Part shown: piece after piece, positions 17,790 to 27,675 of the stretch
How the letters are laid out: every line of letters begins with the position of its first letter
Numbering within the stretch: the stretch's first letter is position 1
NCBI RefSeq assembly: GCF_947500975.1
Contig: NZ_CANMUE010000009.1
Span: 1-64,000, forward strand
Source: an uncultured Polaribacter sp.
Lineage (GTDB): Bacteria > Bacteroidota > Bacteroidia > Flavobacteriales > Flavobacteriaceae
Length of the DNA: 64,000 nucleotides
Reading direction: 5' to 3'
Translations under genes and position numbers: made by a program
Notes under the pieces: generated by a model
What the model was told of the DNA's origin: nothing
Database searches by the model: none
What the model saw: only the letters and a program-made list of their open reading frames with translations

Positions 17790-19659
17790 TTTCTTTTGGT
17801 TTTTGAATTTGTATGTCGTAAATGTCTTGCAAACTCATATTAATCATATTTAATTCTCTTTGTTTGTTTTCTTTAGAAACACTTTTGTTTAGATATTTTT
17901 CTATTAATAAACTTGTAATTGGTGCTGCAATTGTAGAACCATATCCACCATTTTCAACAAAAATAGCTAATGCAATTTTAGGGTTCTTTTTAGGAGCAAA
18001 AGCTACTAGAATAGAATGATCTTTTAATTGAACTTTTTGACCATCAATTCTAATAAAGTTTTCTGCAGTTCCTGTTTTTCCACAAATTTCAATTCCTTTA
18101 ACCTGACTATATTTTCCTGTTCCTGTTTTAAAAACTTCGTGCATTGCTTCAATAACAGGCTCAAAATGTTCTTTATCAATAGTTGTTTGTTTTTTTTCTG
18201 TGTATTTAGGGGTCTTAATAGTCTTATTATCAATTTTTTTAACAATGTGTGGTGTGTAAAAATACCCTCTGTTAGCAATTGCTGCTGTAAAATTAGCTAA
18301 TTGAATTGGTGTTGTTAGAATTTGACCTTGACCAATTGCATTAGAAATATTTGAAGATCCGTTCCATCTATAATTTAAGTTATCTTCATAATATTGTCCA
18401 TCAGGAATAAACCCTGAAACACCAGCTGGTAAATCATACCCTAAATAATTACCTAAACCAAAACTGGTAACATGTCTATGCCAATTATCTAAACCTTCTT
18501 TAGGTTTATTATTTTTTTCTATAATTTTTTTATATGTGTTAGAAAAATAACTATTACATGATTTTGAGATTGCTTTTTTTAATTTTATTGGGTAGTCATA
18601 AATTGCACAATGACAGCCCATAAATTCATTTTTTCTTTTACCATATCTATAACCATTATAACACCTAAAACTTGATTGTTGGTTAATTACTTTTTCTTGT
18701 AAACCAATTAATGCGTTCATCATTTTAAAAGGAGAGCCAGGTGGGTATGCTCCCATTAAACCTCTGTCATAAGAAGGTTTGTTAATTGAATCTATTTTAA
18801 AAAGAAAGGTTGAGTTTTTAGATCTTTTTCTACCAACTAACATATTAGGGTCGTAAGTTGGGGCTGTAACTAAAGCTAAAATTTCGCCAGTTGATGGTTC
18901 TAAAGCAACAATACCACCACGTTTACCTTTCATTAATTTTTGAGCATATATTTGTAGGTCAATATCTAATGTTAAAATTAAATCTTTTCCATTTTTAGCA
19001 AGAGTATCCCTAGCTCCGTTATCTAATGAACCAGTAATTTTATTTAAATTATTTCGTTTAAAATATTTTTTTCCTTTTTTTCCTCTTAAAAAAAATTCAT
19101 ATTGTTTTTCAACCCCATCTTTTCCTTCTAATTCTCCTTGTTGATAATAGTTGTTCTTTCTTGCAGTTGCTTCATTAACTTCGCCAATATAACCTAATAC
19201 ATTTGCAGCCGCATTTATTGGGTAATCTCTTATGATTCTTTTTTGGATAAAAAATCCTGAGTATTTATGAAGTTTTTCTTGTAAAAAGGCAAAATCTTCT
19301 TTTGCCAATTGTTTTAAAAATACTGAAGGTAAATACCGAGCATATCTTTCTGCTCTTTTAAATCGTTTTAAAAAATCAGGCTTGTCTATTTTTAACAATT
19401 TACAAAATTCTAAGGTGTCTAATGGTTTTACTTGATTTGGCTGCACCATAACATCATACGAAAGTTGATTAGCAACTAAAAGCTTTCCGTTTCTATCATA
19501 AATATAACCGCGTTCAGGGTAATCATATTCAATTTTTACAGCAGAATTATGAAGCGGGTCATAACTTTGTTCGTTTAAAATTTGCAATTGAAAAAGTCTT
19601 CCAATTAATATTAGTCCAAAAAGTGTAATAAAAAAATAGAGTAAATAACTTCTTTGCAT
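17773..19659 (-). CDS. mrdA: Penicillin-binding protein 2 (elongation transpeptidase)
   Basis: PBP2 cross-links peptidoglycan during cell elongation. The 628 residues contain one N-terminal membrane helix (YLLYFFITLFGLILIGRLFQL), a dimerisation/pedestal domain (PERGYIYDRNG near 50), and the transpeptidase domain with SPFK (SxxK active-site serine, near residue 308), SCN (SxN, near 365) and KTGTAEN (KTG, near 530). The start ATG overlaps the mreD stop by one base (TAATG). It partners with RodA encoded just downstream. Confidence 0.95.
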   Translation of the reverse strand: MQRSYLLYFFITLFGLILIGRLFQLQILNEQSYDPLHNSAVKIEYDYPERGYIYDRNGKLLVANQLSYDVMVQPNQVKPLDTLEFCKLLKIDKPDFLKRFKRAERYARYLPSVFLKQLAKEDFAFLQEKLHKYSGFFIQKRIIRDYPINAAANVLGYIGEVNEATARKNNYYQQGELEGKDGVEKQYEFFLRGKKGKKYFKRNNLNKITGSLDNGARDTLAKNGKDLILTLDIDLQIYAQKLMKGKRGGIVALEPSTGEILALVTAPTYDPNMLVGRKRSKNSTFLFKIDSINKPSYDRGLMGAYPPGSPFKMMNALIGLQEKVINQQSSFRCYNGYRYGKRKNEFMGCHCAIYDYPIKLKKAISKSCNSYFSNTYKKIIEKNNKPKEGLDNWHRHVTSFGLGNYLGYDLPAGVSGFIPDGQYYEDNLNYRWNGSSNISNAIGQGQILTTPIQLANFTAAIANRGYFYTPHIVKKIDNKTIKTPKYTEKKQTTIDKEHFEPVIEAMHEVFKTGTGKYSQVKGIEICGKTGTAENFIRIDGQKVQLKDHSILVAFAPKKNPKIALAIFVENGGYGSTIAAPITSLLIEKYLNKSVSKENKQRELNMINMSLQDIYDIQIQKPKEIASGT

Positions 19660-20162
19660 TATTCGGTTTTCGAAAATATTTTAGTGCCTAAAAAATAAAG
19701 TATCAAAGTAAATATACTTGAAAAAAATGTGTTTGTAAGTACGTTTGATAAATTTTGAAAACTAAAATTAGCAAAACTAAAGTAGATAAAGTGATGAATT
19801 ACTGTTAAAGTTACAATGTAATTAAAAACTTTTCCAAAAGGCTCATCATTTAAGTTGAAGAATGAGTAATCAGCTTCAATTTTTCTGAAATATATTTTGA
19901 TAAAAAACAGCCTTAAATATGCTATAAATAAAATTGAAAAAGCATGAATTCCTCCAGTATCTAAAAAGAAATCAATAAAAAAACCTAATAAAAAACTATA
20001 AAATAAAAAAGGAAATCTATTGTCTTTTAAAGGAAAATAAAATACGAATATGATATATAGATAAGGATTTATATATCCTAAAAATAAAATATTATTTAGG
20101 ATAAAAACTTGTAGAAAAAGCAAGAAAAAGAAGAGTAATACAAATTTATATTGCTTATTCAT
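19659..20162 (-). CDS. mreD: Rod shape-determining protein MreD
   Basis: The protein has 167 residues and is almost wholly hydrophobic, with about five membrane helices (VLLFFFLLFLQVFIL at the start, FYSFLLGFFIDFFLDTGGIHAFSILFIAYL in the middle). The FxxGFxxDxxxxxxxG-like pattern and position between mreC and mrdA identify MreD, an integral member of the elongasome. It begins 4 bases after mreC and ends overlapping mrdA. Confidence 0.9.
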   Translation of the reverse strand: MNKQYKFVLLFFFLLFLQVFILNNILFLGYINPYLYIIFVFYFPLKDNRFPFLFYSFLLGFFIDFFLDTGGIHAFSILFIAYLRLFFIKIYFRKIEADYSFFNLNDEPFGKVFNYIVTLTVIHHFIYFSFANFSFQNLSNVLTNTFFSSIFTLILYFLGTKIFSKTE

Positions 20163-20166
20163 TTTG

Positions 20167-20982
20167 TTAATTTTCTAGTGATTGGATTTCTATTTTTTCT
20201 AAGTTTTTAATGATATTTACATAGTTTAAATTACTCATATCATTAAAAAGTGTAATGTTAACTTTGTTGTCAGCAGAATTTTCAGAATTTATTTCAGAAA
20301 TAATTCCAATTAAAATTCCTTCAGGAAAAATAGTAGACATTCCTCCAGTTTCTATGGTGTCGCCAATTTTTAATGGAGCTTGTCTTGGTAAGTCAGAGAG
20401 CTGAACAATGTTATAGTTTTTACCATCCCAACCTAATGATCCAAAATAGTTGCTATTTTTTAAACGCGCATTTATTTTACTATTTCTGTTTAAAATTGAT
20501 TGAATTGTTGAAAATCTAGCATTTACAACATCAGTAATACCAATAATACCTTTGCTATTTATTACAGCCATTTCTTTTTGTATACCTTGGTTTTTACCTC
20601 TGTTGATTGTTAAAATATTAAATTGAGAAGCATAGCTATTTTTAATAATTTTTGCACTTGTATAAGTATATTTTTGATTTAATTTTACTGTGTCAACAAC
20701 AGTAGAATCGATATTGTAAATAATCGAATTACTTTTTTCTAATAAGTTTTTTAATCGATTATTTTCTTCTGCAAGTATTTTGTTTTTAGATTTTAAATCA
20801 AAATAATCCGAAATATTTGTTGCTTGTGAATAAAGACCTCCGGTAATAGTATTTGCAGAATTTACAAATTTACTTTTATGAAAACTAAGATTATTAAATG
20901 TGAATGCAAGTGCAATTATCTCTAAAAATAAGAAAAATAGAAAATACTTAAACTTCTGAAAAAAATGTATAAGTTGTTGCAT
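20167..20982 (-). CDS. mreC: Rod shape-determining protein MreC
   Basis: This 271-residue protein is anchored by one N-terminal helix (FFLFLEIIALAFTFNNL). A short coiled coil lies near 65-90 (KNKILAEENNRLKNLLEKS), and the periplasmic beta-domain contains NRGKNQGIQKEMAVINSKGIIG and IGDTIETGGMSTIFPEGILIG, both conserved in MreC. It scaffolds the elongation complex and contacts PBP2. It lies 18 bases downstream of mreB. Confidence 0.94.
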   Translation of the reverse strand: MQQLIHFFQKFKYFLFFLFLEIIALAFTFNNLSFHKSKFVNSANTITGGLYSQATNISDYFDLKSKNKILAEENNRLKNLLEKSNSIIYNIDSTVVDTVKLNQKYTYTSAKIIKNSYASQFNILTINRGKNQGIQKEMAVINSKGIIGITDVVNARFSTIQSILNRNSKINARLKNSNYFGSLGWDGKNYNIVQLSDLPRQAPLKIGDTIETGGMSTIFPEGILIGIISEINSENSADNKVNITLFNDMSNLNYVNIIKNLEKIEIQSLEN

Positions 20983-21000
20983 TGTTAGGGTTTAATAATG

Positions 21001-22029
21001 CTAATTCATTAACACATTTTTGTATTTGTTTAATTCTTTTAAAGCAATTCCTGTTCCACGAACAACTGCTCTTAATGGATCTTCGGTTACGTAAACTGGT
21101 AAATCTGTTTTACGAGATAAACGTTTGTCTAAACCTCTTAACATAGATCCGCCACCCGCTAAATAAATTCCTGTATTATAAATGTCTGCAGCTAATTCTG
21201 GTGGAGTTTTAGATAAAGTTTCCATAACGGCATCTTCAATTCTTAAAATAGATTTGTCTAATGCTTTTGCAATTTCTCTGTAAGAAACTTGAACTTGTTT
21301 AGGTTTCCCGCTTAATAAATCTCTACCTTGAACTAGCATTTCGTCTGGTGGAGTATCTAAATCTTCAGTAGCTGCACCAATAGTTATTTTTATTTTTTCA
21401 GCGGTAGTTTCTCCTACATGTAAGTTGTGCTGAGTACGCATGTAATACATAATGTCATTGGTAAATAAATCTCCAGCAACTTTAACAGATTGATCGCAAA
21501 CAATACCGCCTAAAGCAATTACAGCAATTTCAGTTGTACCACCACCTATATCAATAATCATGTTGCCTTTTGGCTCCATAATATCAATACCAACACCAAT
21601 TGCAGCAGCCATTGGTTCGTAAATTAAATAGATTTCTTTAGCATTCATATGCTTTGCAGAATCTCTTACAGCTCGTTTTTCAACTTCTGTAATTCCTGAA
21701 GGAATACAAATTACCATTCTTAATGCTGGTGGAAATAATTTCTTTTTGATAGATGGAATTTGTTTCACAAATTCCTTAATCATTTCTTCTGATGCCTGAA
21801 AATCTGCAATTACACCATCTTTTAATGGACGGATTGTTTTAATATTTTCATGGGTTTTTCCTTGCATTAAATTTGCTTCCTGACCGATAGCAATAATTTT
21901 TCCAGAAATTCTATCTCTGGCAACAATAGAAGGGCTGTCTATTACAACTTTTCCATTGTGGATTATTAGTGTATTTGCAGTCCCTAGATCGATTGCAATA
22001 TCCTCAGTCATAAAATCGAAAAAACCCAT
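21001..22029 (-). CDS. mreB: Actin-like rod shape protein MreB
   Basis: MreB forms membrane-bound filaments that guide the cell-wall elongation machinery. The 342 residues show the actin-fold nucleotide motifs: IAIDLGTANTLI (phosphate 1, residue ~9), YEPMAAAIGVGI and IDIGGGTTEIAVIALGG (phosphate 2, near 160), and GIYLAGGGSMLRGLD (adenosine, near 290). The hydrophobic N-terminus (MGFFDFMTED) may help membrane binding. It is the first gene of the mre part of the operon, 76 bases after purH, and may also have its own promoter there. Confidence 0.97.
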   Translation of the reverse strand: MGFFDFMTEDIAIDLGTANTLIIHNGKVVIDSPSIVARDRISGKIIAIGQEANLMQGKTHENIKTIRPLKDGVIADFQASEEMIKEFVKQIPSIKKKLFPPALRMVICIPSGITEVEKRAVRDSAKHMNAKEIYLIYEPMAAAIGVGIDIMEPKGNMIIDIGGGTTEIAVIALGGIVCDQSVKVAGDLFTNDIMYYMRTQHNLHVGETTAEKIKITIGAATEDLDTPPDEMLVQGRDLLSGKPKQVQVSYREIAKALDKSILRIEDAVMETLSKTPPELAADIYNTGIYLAGGGSMLRGLDKRLSRKTDLPVYVTEDPLRAVVRGTGIALKELNKYKNVLMN

Positions 22030-22065
22030 AAATATTTTTCTTGTTTTGTTTTTAATCTATCCTTA

Positions 22066-22073
22066 CAAATTTA
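22066..22073 (-). promoter_or_regulatory. Possible internal promoter for mreBCD-mrdA-rodA
   Basis: TAAATTTG on the minus strand matches TAnnTTTG, 37 bases upstream of the mreB ATG in the gap after purH. No -33 element is clear. It would allow mreB transcription apart from purH. Confidence 0.4.
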
Positions 22074-22105
22074 GTAAATTTAATCTGTAATTTAGAGTTA
22101 ATTTT

Positions 22106-23632
22106 TTAATGTTTAAAATGCCTAGTTCCAGTCATTACCATAGATATATTATTTGTGTTACAATAATCGATGCTTAATTGGTCTTTTATAGATCCTCCAG
22201 GTTGAATTACACTTTTTATACCTGCTTTATCTGCAATTTCTACACAATCAGGAAACGGAAAAAATGCATCACTTGCCATAACAGCTCCATTTAAATCGAA
22301 ACCAAAATTATTTGCTTTTTCAATGGCTTGGTTTAAAGCATCAACTCTACTAGTTTGTCCTGTTCCGCTTGCTAATAATTGATTATTTTTTGTAAAAACA
22401 ATGGTATTAGATTTTGTGTGTTTACATATTTTAGAAGCAAATAATAAATCTTTTATTTCTTCTTCAGAAGGTTTTGTATTGGTAACATAGGTTAAATCTT
22501 CTAAAGTATCTGTAATAGCATCTTTATCCTGAACTAATAAACCATTTAATGCAGTTCTAACATTTTGATTTGGAAGATTTGTTGTTTTCTGAACTAAGAG
22601 AACTCTATTTTTCTTTCCTTTTAAAGTTGCTAAAGCTTCATCAGAATAAGATGGTGCAATTACAACTTCGCAAAATAATTTATGAATTTCTTCAGCCGTT
22701 TCTGCATCAATTTCTGTGTTTGCAATTAAAACGCCACCAAAAGCAGAAACAGGATCACCTGCTAAAGCATCTAAATATGCTTGTTTAATAGTGTTTCTTT
22801 GTGCAAAACCACAAGCATTATTATGTTTTAAAACGGCAAATGTTGGATCTTCTCCGGTAAATTCATTCATTAAATTTACAGCAGCGTCAACGTCTAAAAG
22901 ATTATTGTAGCTTAATTCTTTACCGTGTAATTTGTCAAACATAGCATCTAAATCACCAAAGAAATATCCTTTTTGATGAGGGTTTTCTCCATAGCGTAAA
23001 ACTTTAGAAGTAGTTTCACTTGCTTTAAAAACTATTTCATCTTCATTAAAATAATTAAAAATTGCAGTATCATAATGAGAAGAAACGTTAAACGATTTTG
23101 CAGCAAATTTCTTTCTTTGTGCAATTGTTGTTTTTCCATTATTATCTGATAAAATTTCTAAAAATTCATCGTATTGTTCCATTGAAGAAACTGTAAAAGT
23201 ATCTTTAAAGTTTTTAGCAGAAGCTCTAATTAAAGAAATACCACCAATATCAATTTTTTCTACAATATCTTGCTCTGGAGCCCCAGAAGCTACTGTTTTT
23301 TCAAACGGATATAAATCAACAATTACCAAATCTAATTGTGGAATGTTGTATTCTTTCATTTCAGCAACATCACCTTCATGATCTTGTCTGTTTAAAATTC
23401 CTCCAAAAACCTTAGGGTGTAAAGTTTTTACTCTTCCACCTAAAATAGAAGGGTAAGAAGTTACATCTTCTACAGGAACTACATCAATTCCTAGTTCTTT
23501 AATAAATTTTTCTGTTCCACCAGTTGAATAAATAGTTACGTTTAGTTCATTTAATTTTTGTACAATTGGCGCTAAACCATCTTTGTGAAATACAGAAATT
23601 AATGCTGATTTAATTGTTTTTGAAGTGCTCAT
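22106..23632 (-). CDS. purH: Bifunctional AICAR transformylase/IMP cyclohydrolase
   Basis: PurH performs the last two steps of purine synthesis, from AICAR via formyl-AICAR to IMP. I start at the ATG at 23632 (MSTSKTIKSALISV), which is the family start; the in-frame extension to 23668 runs into the promoter. The IMP cyclohydrolase domain (MGS-like fold) has SALISVFHKDGLAP, STGGTEKFI and SILGGRVKTLHPKVFGGIL. The transformylase part has KVLRYGENPHQKG, LKHNNACGFA and SDAFFPFPDCVEIADKAGI. Its 508 residues match the family. Confidence 0.96.
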   Translation of the reverse strand: MSTSKTIKSALISVFHKDGLAPIVQKLNELNVTIYSTGGTEKFIKELGIDVVPVEDVTSYPSILGGRVKTLHPKVFGGILNRQDHEGDVAEMKEYNIPQLDLVIVDLYPFEKTVASGAPEQDIVEKIDIGGISLIRASAKNFKDTFTVSSMEQYDEFLEILSDNNGKTTIAQRKKFAAKSFNVSSHYDTAIFNYFNEDEIVFKASETTSKVLRYGENPHQKGYFFGDLDAMFDKLHGKELSYNNLLDVDAAVNLMNEFTGEDPTFAVLKHNNACGFAQRNTIKQAYLDALAGDPVSAFGGVLIANTEIDAETAEEIHKLFCEVVIAPSYSDEALATLKGKKNRVLLVQKTTNLPNQNVRTALNGLLVQDKDAITDTLEDLTYVTNTKPSEEEIKDLLFASKICKHTKSNTIVFTKNNQLLASGTGQTSRVDALNQAIEKANNFGFDLNGAVMASDAFFPFPDCVEIADKAGIKSVIQPGGSIKDQLSIDYCNTNNISMVMTGTRHFKH

Positions 23633-23655
23633 TTGTTGTTGTGTTGTTAAGCACG

Positions 23656-23686
23656 CAAAACTACACAATCATTGAAAGAATCGCAA
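23656..23686 (-). promoter_or_regulatory. Promoter of purH (and the downstream shape genes)
   Basis: On the minus strand TTG at 23686-23684, a 20-base spacer and TAGTTTTG at 23663-23656 give a good match to TTG-N19-TAnnTTTG. The predicted transcription start lies about 20 bases ahead of the purH ATG. Confidence 0.65.
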
Positions 23687-23729
23687 TAAAAAGATAGTAA
23701 CAAAATAGAGAAGTAGTTAACAATATAAT

Positions 23730-24182
23730 TTATAAAATAGCAACTACTTTTTCACAAACATATTCTAACAATTCTTCGTCTTTTTTAGTAAATATGTTTG
23801 CTGTGTGAGAATCAATATCAATTTGACCAACATTTTCTCCGTCTACAAAAATTGGAATTACAATTTCAGATTTTACTTTCCAACCACAAGAAATATAGTT
23901 GTCTTGTTCAGAAACATCTTGCACCACAAAGTTTTTATTACTTACTGCAACTTGTCCGCAAATTCCTTTTCCAAATGGTATAATTATGTGTTCCGTTTCT
24001 TCACCAGTATATTGTGCTAATTTTAGCTCTTCTTTATTGCCGTTTTTAAAGTAAAAACCCACCCAGTCATAATAAGAAATTTCGTTTTCTAAAAAATCAC
24101 AAATGGTTTGTAATTTTTCTTCTTTGGTTTTTATAGTGTTAATTATAGTATCAATTTCTAGTTGTAAAAGTTCTATATTCAT
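23730..24182 (-). CDS. msrC: GAF-domain free methionine-(R)-sulfoxide reductase
   Basis: This 150-residue single-domain GAF protein fits free methionine-R-sulfoxide reductase, which repairs oxidised free methionine. The motifs DWVGFYF, FGKGICGQVA, an ISCGWKVKSEIVIPIF segment and VGQIDIDSH match the family. Cysteines at GICG and at ISCG supply two of the three conserved positions; the usual first cysteine of the trio is not obvious. I use the ATG at 24182 (MNIELLQ) rather than 24203. It lies in the gap beyond purH in the same direction and probably has its own promoter. Confidence 0.8.
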   Translation of the reverse strand: MNIELLQLEIDTIINTIKTKEEKLQTICDFLENEISYYDWVGFYFKNGNKEELKLAQYTGEETEHIIIPFGKGICGQVAVSNKNFVVQDVSEQDNYISCGWKVKSEIVIPIFVDGENVGQIDIDSHTANIFTKKDEELLEYVCEKVVAIL

Positions 24183-24319
24183 AGTTAAAAATATTGATTG
24201 CAAAAATAATTCAAAAAAACGTTTTGTTTATATAATTCGGTTTTTTAATTAAAACCTTACAAATGAATTATATAAAACCTAAAGAAACAGTTTTAATATG
24301 AGGTTTAATTAACTTGTTG

Positions 24320-24327
24320 TAAATTTG
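24320..24327 (+). promoter_or_regulatory. Promoter -7 box of the metal-related gene group
   Basis: TAAATTTG matches TAnnTTTG and ends 8 bases before the ATG at 24336. The transcript would have almost no leader. No -33 TTG at 19-base spacing is seen. Confidence 0.5.
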
Positions 24328-24335
24328 TACTAGAA

Positions 24336-24740
24336 ATGAAGCAATTTTTCAATAAAATATCATCAATAATAATGGCCTTTTTAGTGCTGTTTTCTACCTT
24401 TTCTTTTACGGTAGAAAAACATTATTGTGGAGATTTTTTAATAGATGTTTCTTATACTGGTAAAGCTTATAATTGTGGAATGGATATGGAAGCAAAAGCA
24501 TTAGCAAAAAAGAAAAATTGCTGTAAAGATGAGATTCAAAAAATTGAAGGTCAAGATGAGTTACAGCTAAGTTCTATTGATAAAATTTCTTTTGAAAAAC
24601 AACAGTTTTTAACAGTTTTCATTTTTACTTATAATGATTTATTTTCTGAATTTTCAACAGAAAAAAACCTTCAAAAAGCTTTTCCACCTCCAGATATCGA
24701 CCTCGATTATCAGGTAAATTACCAGACTTTTTTAATTTGA
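24336..24740 (+). CDS. HYC_CC_PP family small exported protein
   Basis: This 134-residue protein has an N-terminal hydrophobic signal (IIMAFLVLFSTFSF) and the three marks that name the family: HYCGDF near residue 29, NCC near 62, and PPPD near the C-terminus. Family members are found in Bacteroidota beside TonB receptors and HMA-domain proteins, and a metal link is suspected from the Cys and His residues. That is the same arrangement here. The precise role is not known. Confidence 0.8.
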   Translation: MKQFFNKISSIIMAFLVLFSTFSFTVEKHYCGDFLIDVSYTGKAYNCGMDMEAKALAKKKNCCKDEIQKIEGQDELQLSSIDKISFEKQQFLTVFIFTYNDLFSEFSTEKNLQKAFPPPDIDLDYQVNYQTFLI

Positions 24741-24816
24741 TTTTAATTTTTAGCAAATAGTTTATCGTCTTTTTAGGTGATAATGAGTTGTGTTATTTAT
24801 TAAAATCAATATAAAA

Positions 24817-27057
24817 ATGAAAAAAATAATATTAAATAGTTTATTACTATTACTTCCATTCATACTCTTTTCTCAAGAAACATTTAAAGGAATGATTATG
24901 GATAAAAGTAATCCAAAAGATAATTTAGGAGTAGAAGGAGCCAGCATTCATTGGTTAAACACAAATATTGGCGTTTTTACAAATGAAAAAGGTTGGTTTT
25001 CAATTCCGTATAAACCTGAATATAAAAAACTAGTAATTAGTTATTTGGGTTATAAAACCGATACGATTACAGTTTTTAGCTTAAAACCAATTCATCATTT
25101 TATAACTCCAGAAAGTGATTTAAACGAAATTACAATTAACAGTAAAAGAGATGCAATTCAAAAATCTACTTTTGCAACCGCAAATATTTTTACGGTAAAT
25201 AGTGCAGAATTATTAAAAGCTGCTTGTTGTAATTTAGCTGAAAGTTTTGAAACAAATCCTTCAATTGATGTTAGTTTTTCTGACGCTTTAACTGGAACAA
25301 GACAAATACAAATGTTAGGTTTAACGAGTCCGTATTTGTTAATTACACAAGAAAATATTCCATCAATTAGAGGAGCAAGTCAAGTTTTTGGAATGACGTT
25401 TACACCCGGAACTTGGGTAGAAAGTATTCAAATTTCTAAAGGAGCAGGTTCTGTAGTTAATGGATTTGAAAGTATTTCTGGGCAAATAAATGCAGAGTTG
25501 GTAAAACCTTATACAGATAATAAATTCTTTTTAAATGCTTATTCTTCATTAAACGGAAGATTGGAATTGAATACGCATTTTAATCAAAAAGTATCTGATA
25601 AATGGCAAACAGGTTTTTATCTTCATGGAAATTATAGAGGCGAAAAATTTGATAAAAACAACGATAATTTTATTGATATGCCCTTGGCAAATCAAATAAA
25701 TGTAATGAATAGATGGCAATTTACTGATGCCGAAAAAGGTTGGGTAAGTTTTATAAATGTACGTTTTTTAAATGATGAAAAACAAACTGGAGAGTTGGAT
25801 TTTAATCCTTCAACTGATAAGGGAACTACCAATAATTGGGGGAGTGAAATTGATACTAAACGTTTTGATGCATCAACAAAATTAGGTTATGTTTTTCCTG
25901 AATTACCTTTTCAAAGTTTAGGTTTTCAAATGGCATATAGTCATCATCAACAAGGCTCTTATTTTGGTTTGAATGTGTATAATATTCAACATCAAAGTGT
26001 GTATTCTAACTTTATATTTAACTCCATAATTGGAGATACAAGAAATAAGTTTAAAGCTGGTTTATCGTTTACTTATGATAAGTTTGATGAGCTTGTAAAT
26101 ACATCATTTTTTAATAGAAAAGAAAAATCTTTTGGTGGATTTTTTGAATATGCCTATGATAATTTAGATGATTTTAGTTTAACAGCGGGTTTAAGAATTG
26201 ATACACATAATTTGTTAGGAACTTTTTTAACGCCAAGATTACATCTAAGATATATCCCTTGGGAAAAAGGAGTTTTTAGAGCCTCAATTGGAAGAGGAAA
26301 AAGAAGTGCGAATATTTTTGCTGAAAATCAGCAATTATTTGCTAGTTCTAGACAAATAAATATTGATGATGTTGGTGGAAATATCTACGGATTAAATCCT
26401 GAAATTGCATGGAATTACGGAGTTTCTTATTTGCAGAAATTTAATTTATTTGATAAGAAAGGAGATGTCACTTTTGATTTTTATCAAACTAATTTTCAAA
26501 ATCAAGTAATTGTAGATTGGGAAAATTCGCAAGAAATTTCGTTTTACGATTTAGATGGAAAAAGTATTGCCAATAGTTTTCAAGTAGAGGTAAATTATGA
26601 GTTGGCAAAAAACTTAAATTTAAGAACTGCTTATAAATATTTTGATATCTCCACAGATTTTAAAAGCGGAAACTTGCAAAAGCCAATTCAGCCACAAAAT
26701 AGATTTTTTGCAAACTTATCTTATGAAACAGTTTTAGAAAATGAAAAGCAGTGGCGATTTGATATTACTTTTAATAGTGTTGGTAAACAACGTTTGCCAA
26801 ACACAACAAGTAACCTTATTGAATATCAATTACCCGTATATGCAAACCCTTATCAGTTGATGAATTCGCAAATAACAAAAGTGTTTTCTAATAAGTTTGA
26901 AATGTATTTAGGGGGAGAAAACTTAACTAACGTTCAGCAGAAAAATCCTATTTTAGCAAGTGATAACCCTTTTGGCTCAAATTTTGATTCAACAATTGTA
27001 TATGCTCCCATTTTTGGTAGTACAATTTATGCAGGGTTAAGATTTAAAATAAAATAA
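24817..27057 (+). CDS. TonB-dependent outer-membrane receptor with carboxypeptidase-like N-domain
   Basis: The start is the ATG at 24817 (MKKIILNSLLLLLPF), giving 746 residues with a signal peptide ending LFSQ. A CarboxypepD_reg-like domain covers ~20-110 (FKGMIMDKSNPKDNLGVEGASI), a plug domain ~115-230 (SIQISKGAGSVVNGFESISGQINAEL in pieces), and a beta-barrel reaches the C-terminal IYAGLRFKIK. A Cys pair (AACCNLAES) lies in the plug. Neighbours suggest uptake of a metal complex, possibly copper or a related ion, but the substrate cannot be read from the sequence. Confidence 0.9.
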   Translation: MKKIILNSLLLLLPFILFSQETFKGMIMDKSNPKDNLGVEGASIHWLNTNIGVFTNEKGWFSIPYKPEYKKLVISYLGYKTDTITVFSLKPIHHFITPESDLNEITINSKRDAIQKSTFATANIFTVNSAELLKAACCNLAESFETNPSIDVSFSDALTGTRQIQMLGLTSPYLLITQENIPSIRGASQVFGMTFTPGTWVESIQISKGAGSVVNGFESISGQINAELVKPYTDNKFFLNAYSSLNGRLELNTHFNQKVSDKWQTGFYLHGNYRGEKFDKNNDNFIDMPLANQINVMNRWQFTDAEKGWVSFINVRFLNDEKQTGELDFNPSTDKGTTNNWGSEIDTKRFDASTKLGYVFPELPFQSLGFQMAYSHHQQGSYFGLNVYNIQHQSVYSNFIFNSIIGDTRNKFKAGLSFTYDKFDELVNTSFFNRKEKSFGGFFEYAYDNLDDFSLTAGLRIDTHNLLGTFLTPRLHLRYIPWEKGVFRASIGRGKRSANIFAENQQLFASSRQINIDDVGGNIYGLNPEIAWNYGVSYLQKFNLFDKKGDVTFDFYQTNFQNQVIVDWENSQEISFYDLDGKSIANSFQVEVNYELAKNLNLRTAYKYFDISTDFKSGNLQKPIQPQNRFFANLSYETVLENEKQWRFDITFNSVGKQRLPNTTSNLIEYQLPVYANPYQLMNSQITKVFSNKFEMYLGGENLTNVQQKNPILASDNPFGSNFDSTIVYAPIFGSTIYAGLRFKIK

Positions 27058-27152
27058 CTAGTTATTGAGATGTAGGAATAACTGAAGCAATCTATTCATT
27101 AATAGGCTGATTGTTTCTTAAACTCGCAATGACAAATAAAAAAGATAAAAAA

Positions 27153-27560
27153 ATGGAAAAAATTATATTCGTATTTAGTTTATTAATGATTGGTTTTTCA
27201 ACACAATCACAAGAAATAAAAAAGAAAAAAAACGCAAAAGTTACTTTTGAAGTTGATGGTATTTGCGGCATGTGTAAAAAAAGAATTGAAACAGCAGCTT
27301 TAAAAACGAGAGGTGTAAAATTTGCCATTTGGGATGTAAAAACACATCAACTAAATATAATTTTAGATGAAAGAAAAACAGCGGTTTCTGATGTTCAAAA
27401 AAATATTTTAGAAGTTGGGCATGACGTTATAGGTATAGATAAAAAGAAGCTACTTGCTGAAGAAGAGGCTTATAATTCTGTTCACCCTTGTTGTAAATAC
27501 AGGGATGAAGAAATTTTATTGGATCATGAAGGAGGTTTAAAAAAGCAAAAAAAACAATAG
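27153..27560 (+). CDS. Secreted heavy-metal-associated (HMA) domain protein
   Basis: From the ATG at 27153 the protein has 135 residues with a signal peptide ending in STQSQ, so it is exported. The HMA fold follows at about 25-95 with the metal-binding CxxC in VDGICGMCKKRIE. The tail contains a second Cys pair (HPCCKYRDEE) and a Lys-rich end. A periplasmic copper- or mercury-type ion carrier is plausible. Upstream in-frame Met codons (27111, 27129) would place charged residues before the signal and are less likely. It follows the TonB receptor by 95 bases. Confidence 0.8.
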   Translation: MEKIIFVFSLLMIGFSTQSQEIKKKKNAKVTFEVDGICGMCKKRIETAALKTRGVKFAIWDVKTHQLNIILDERKTAVSDVQKNILEVGHDVIGIDKKKLLAEEEAYNSVHPCCKYRDEEILLDHEGGLKKQKKQ

Positions 27561-27675
27561 TTTTTATAATAGATTTCATTTTTACTTCTTGTATGTGAGA
27601 AAAGAAAGAAGTGAAAAAATAATATCATTAATGTCTAGTTTACAAAATGTAAGCTAAGCGAAAAAGATAAAAATT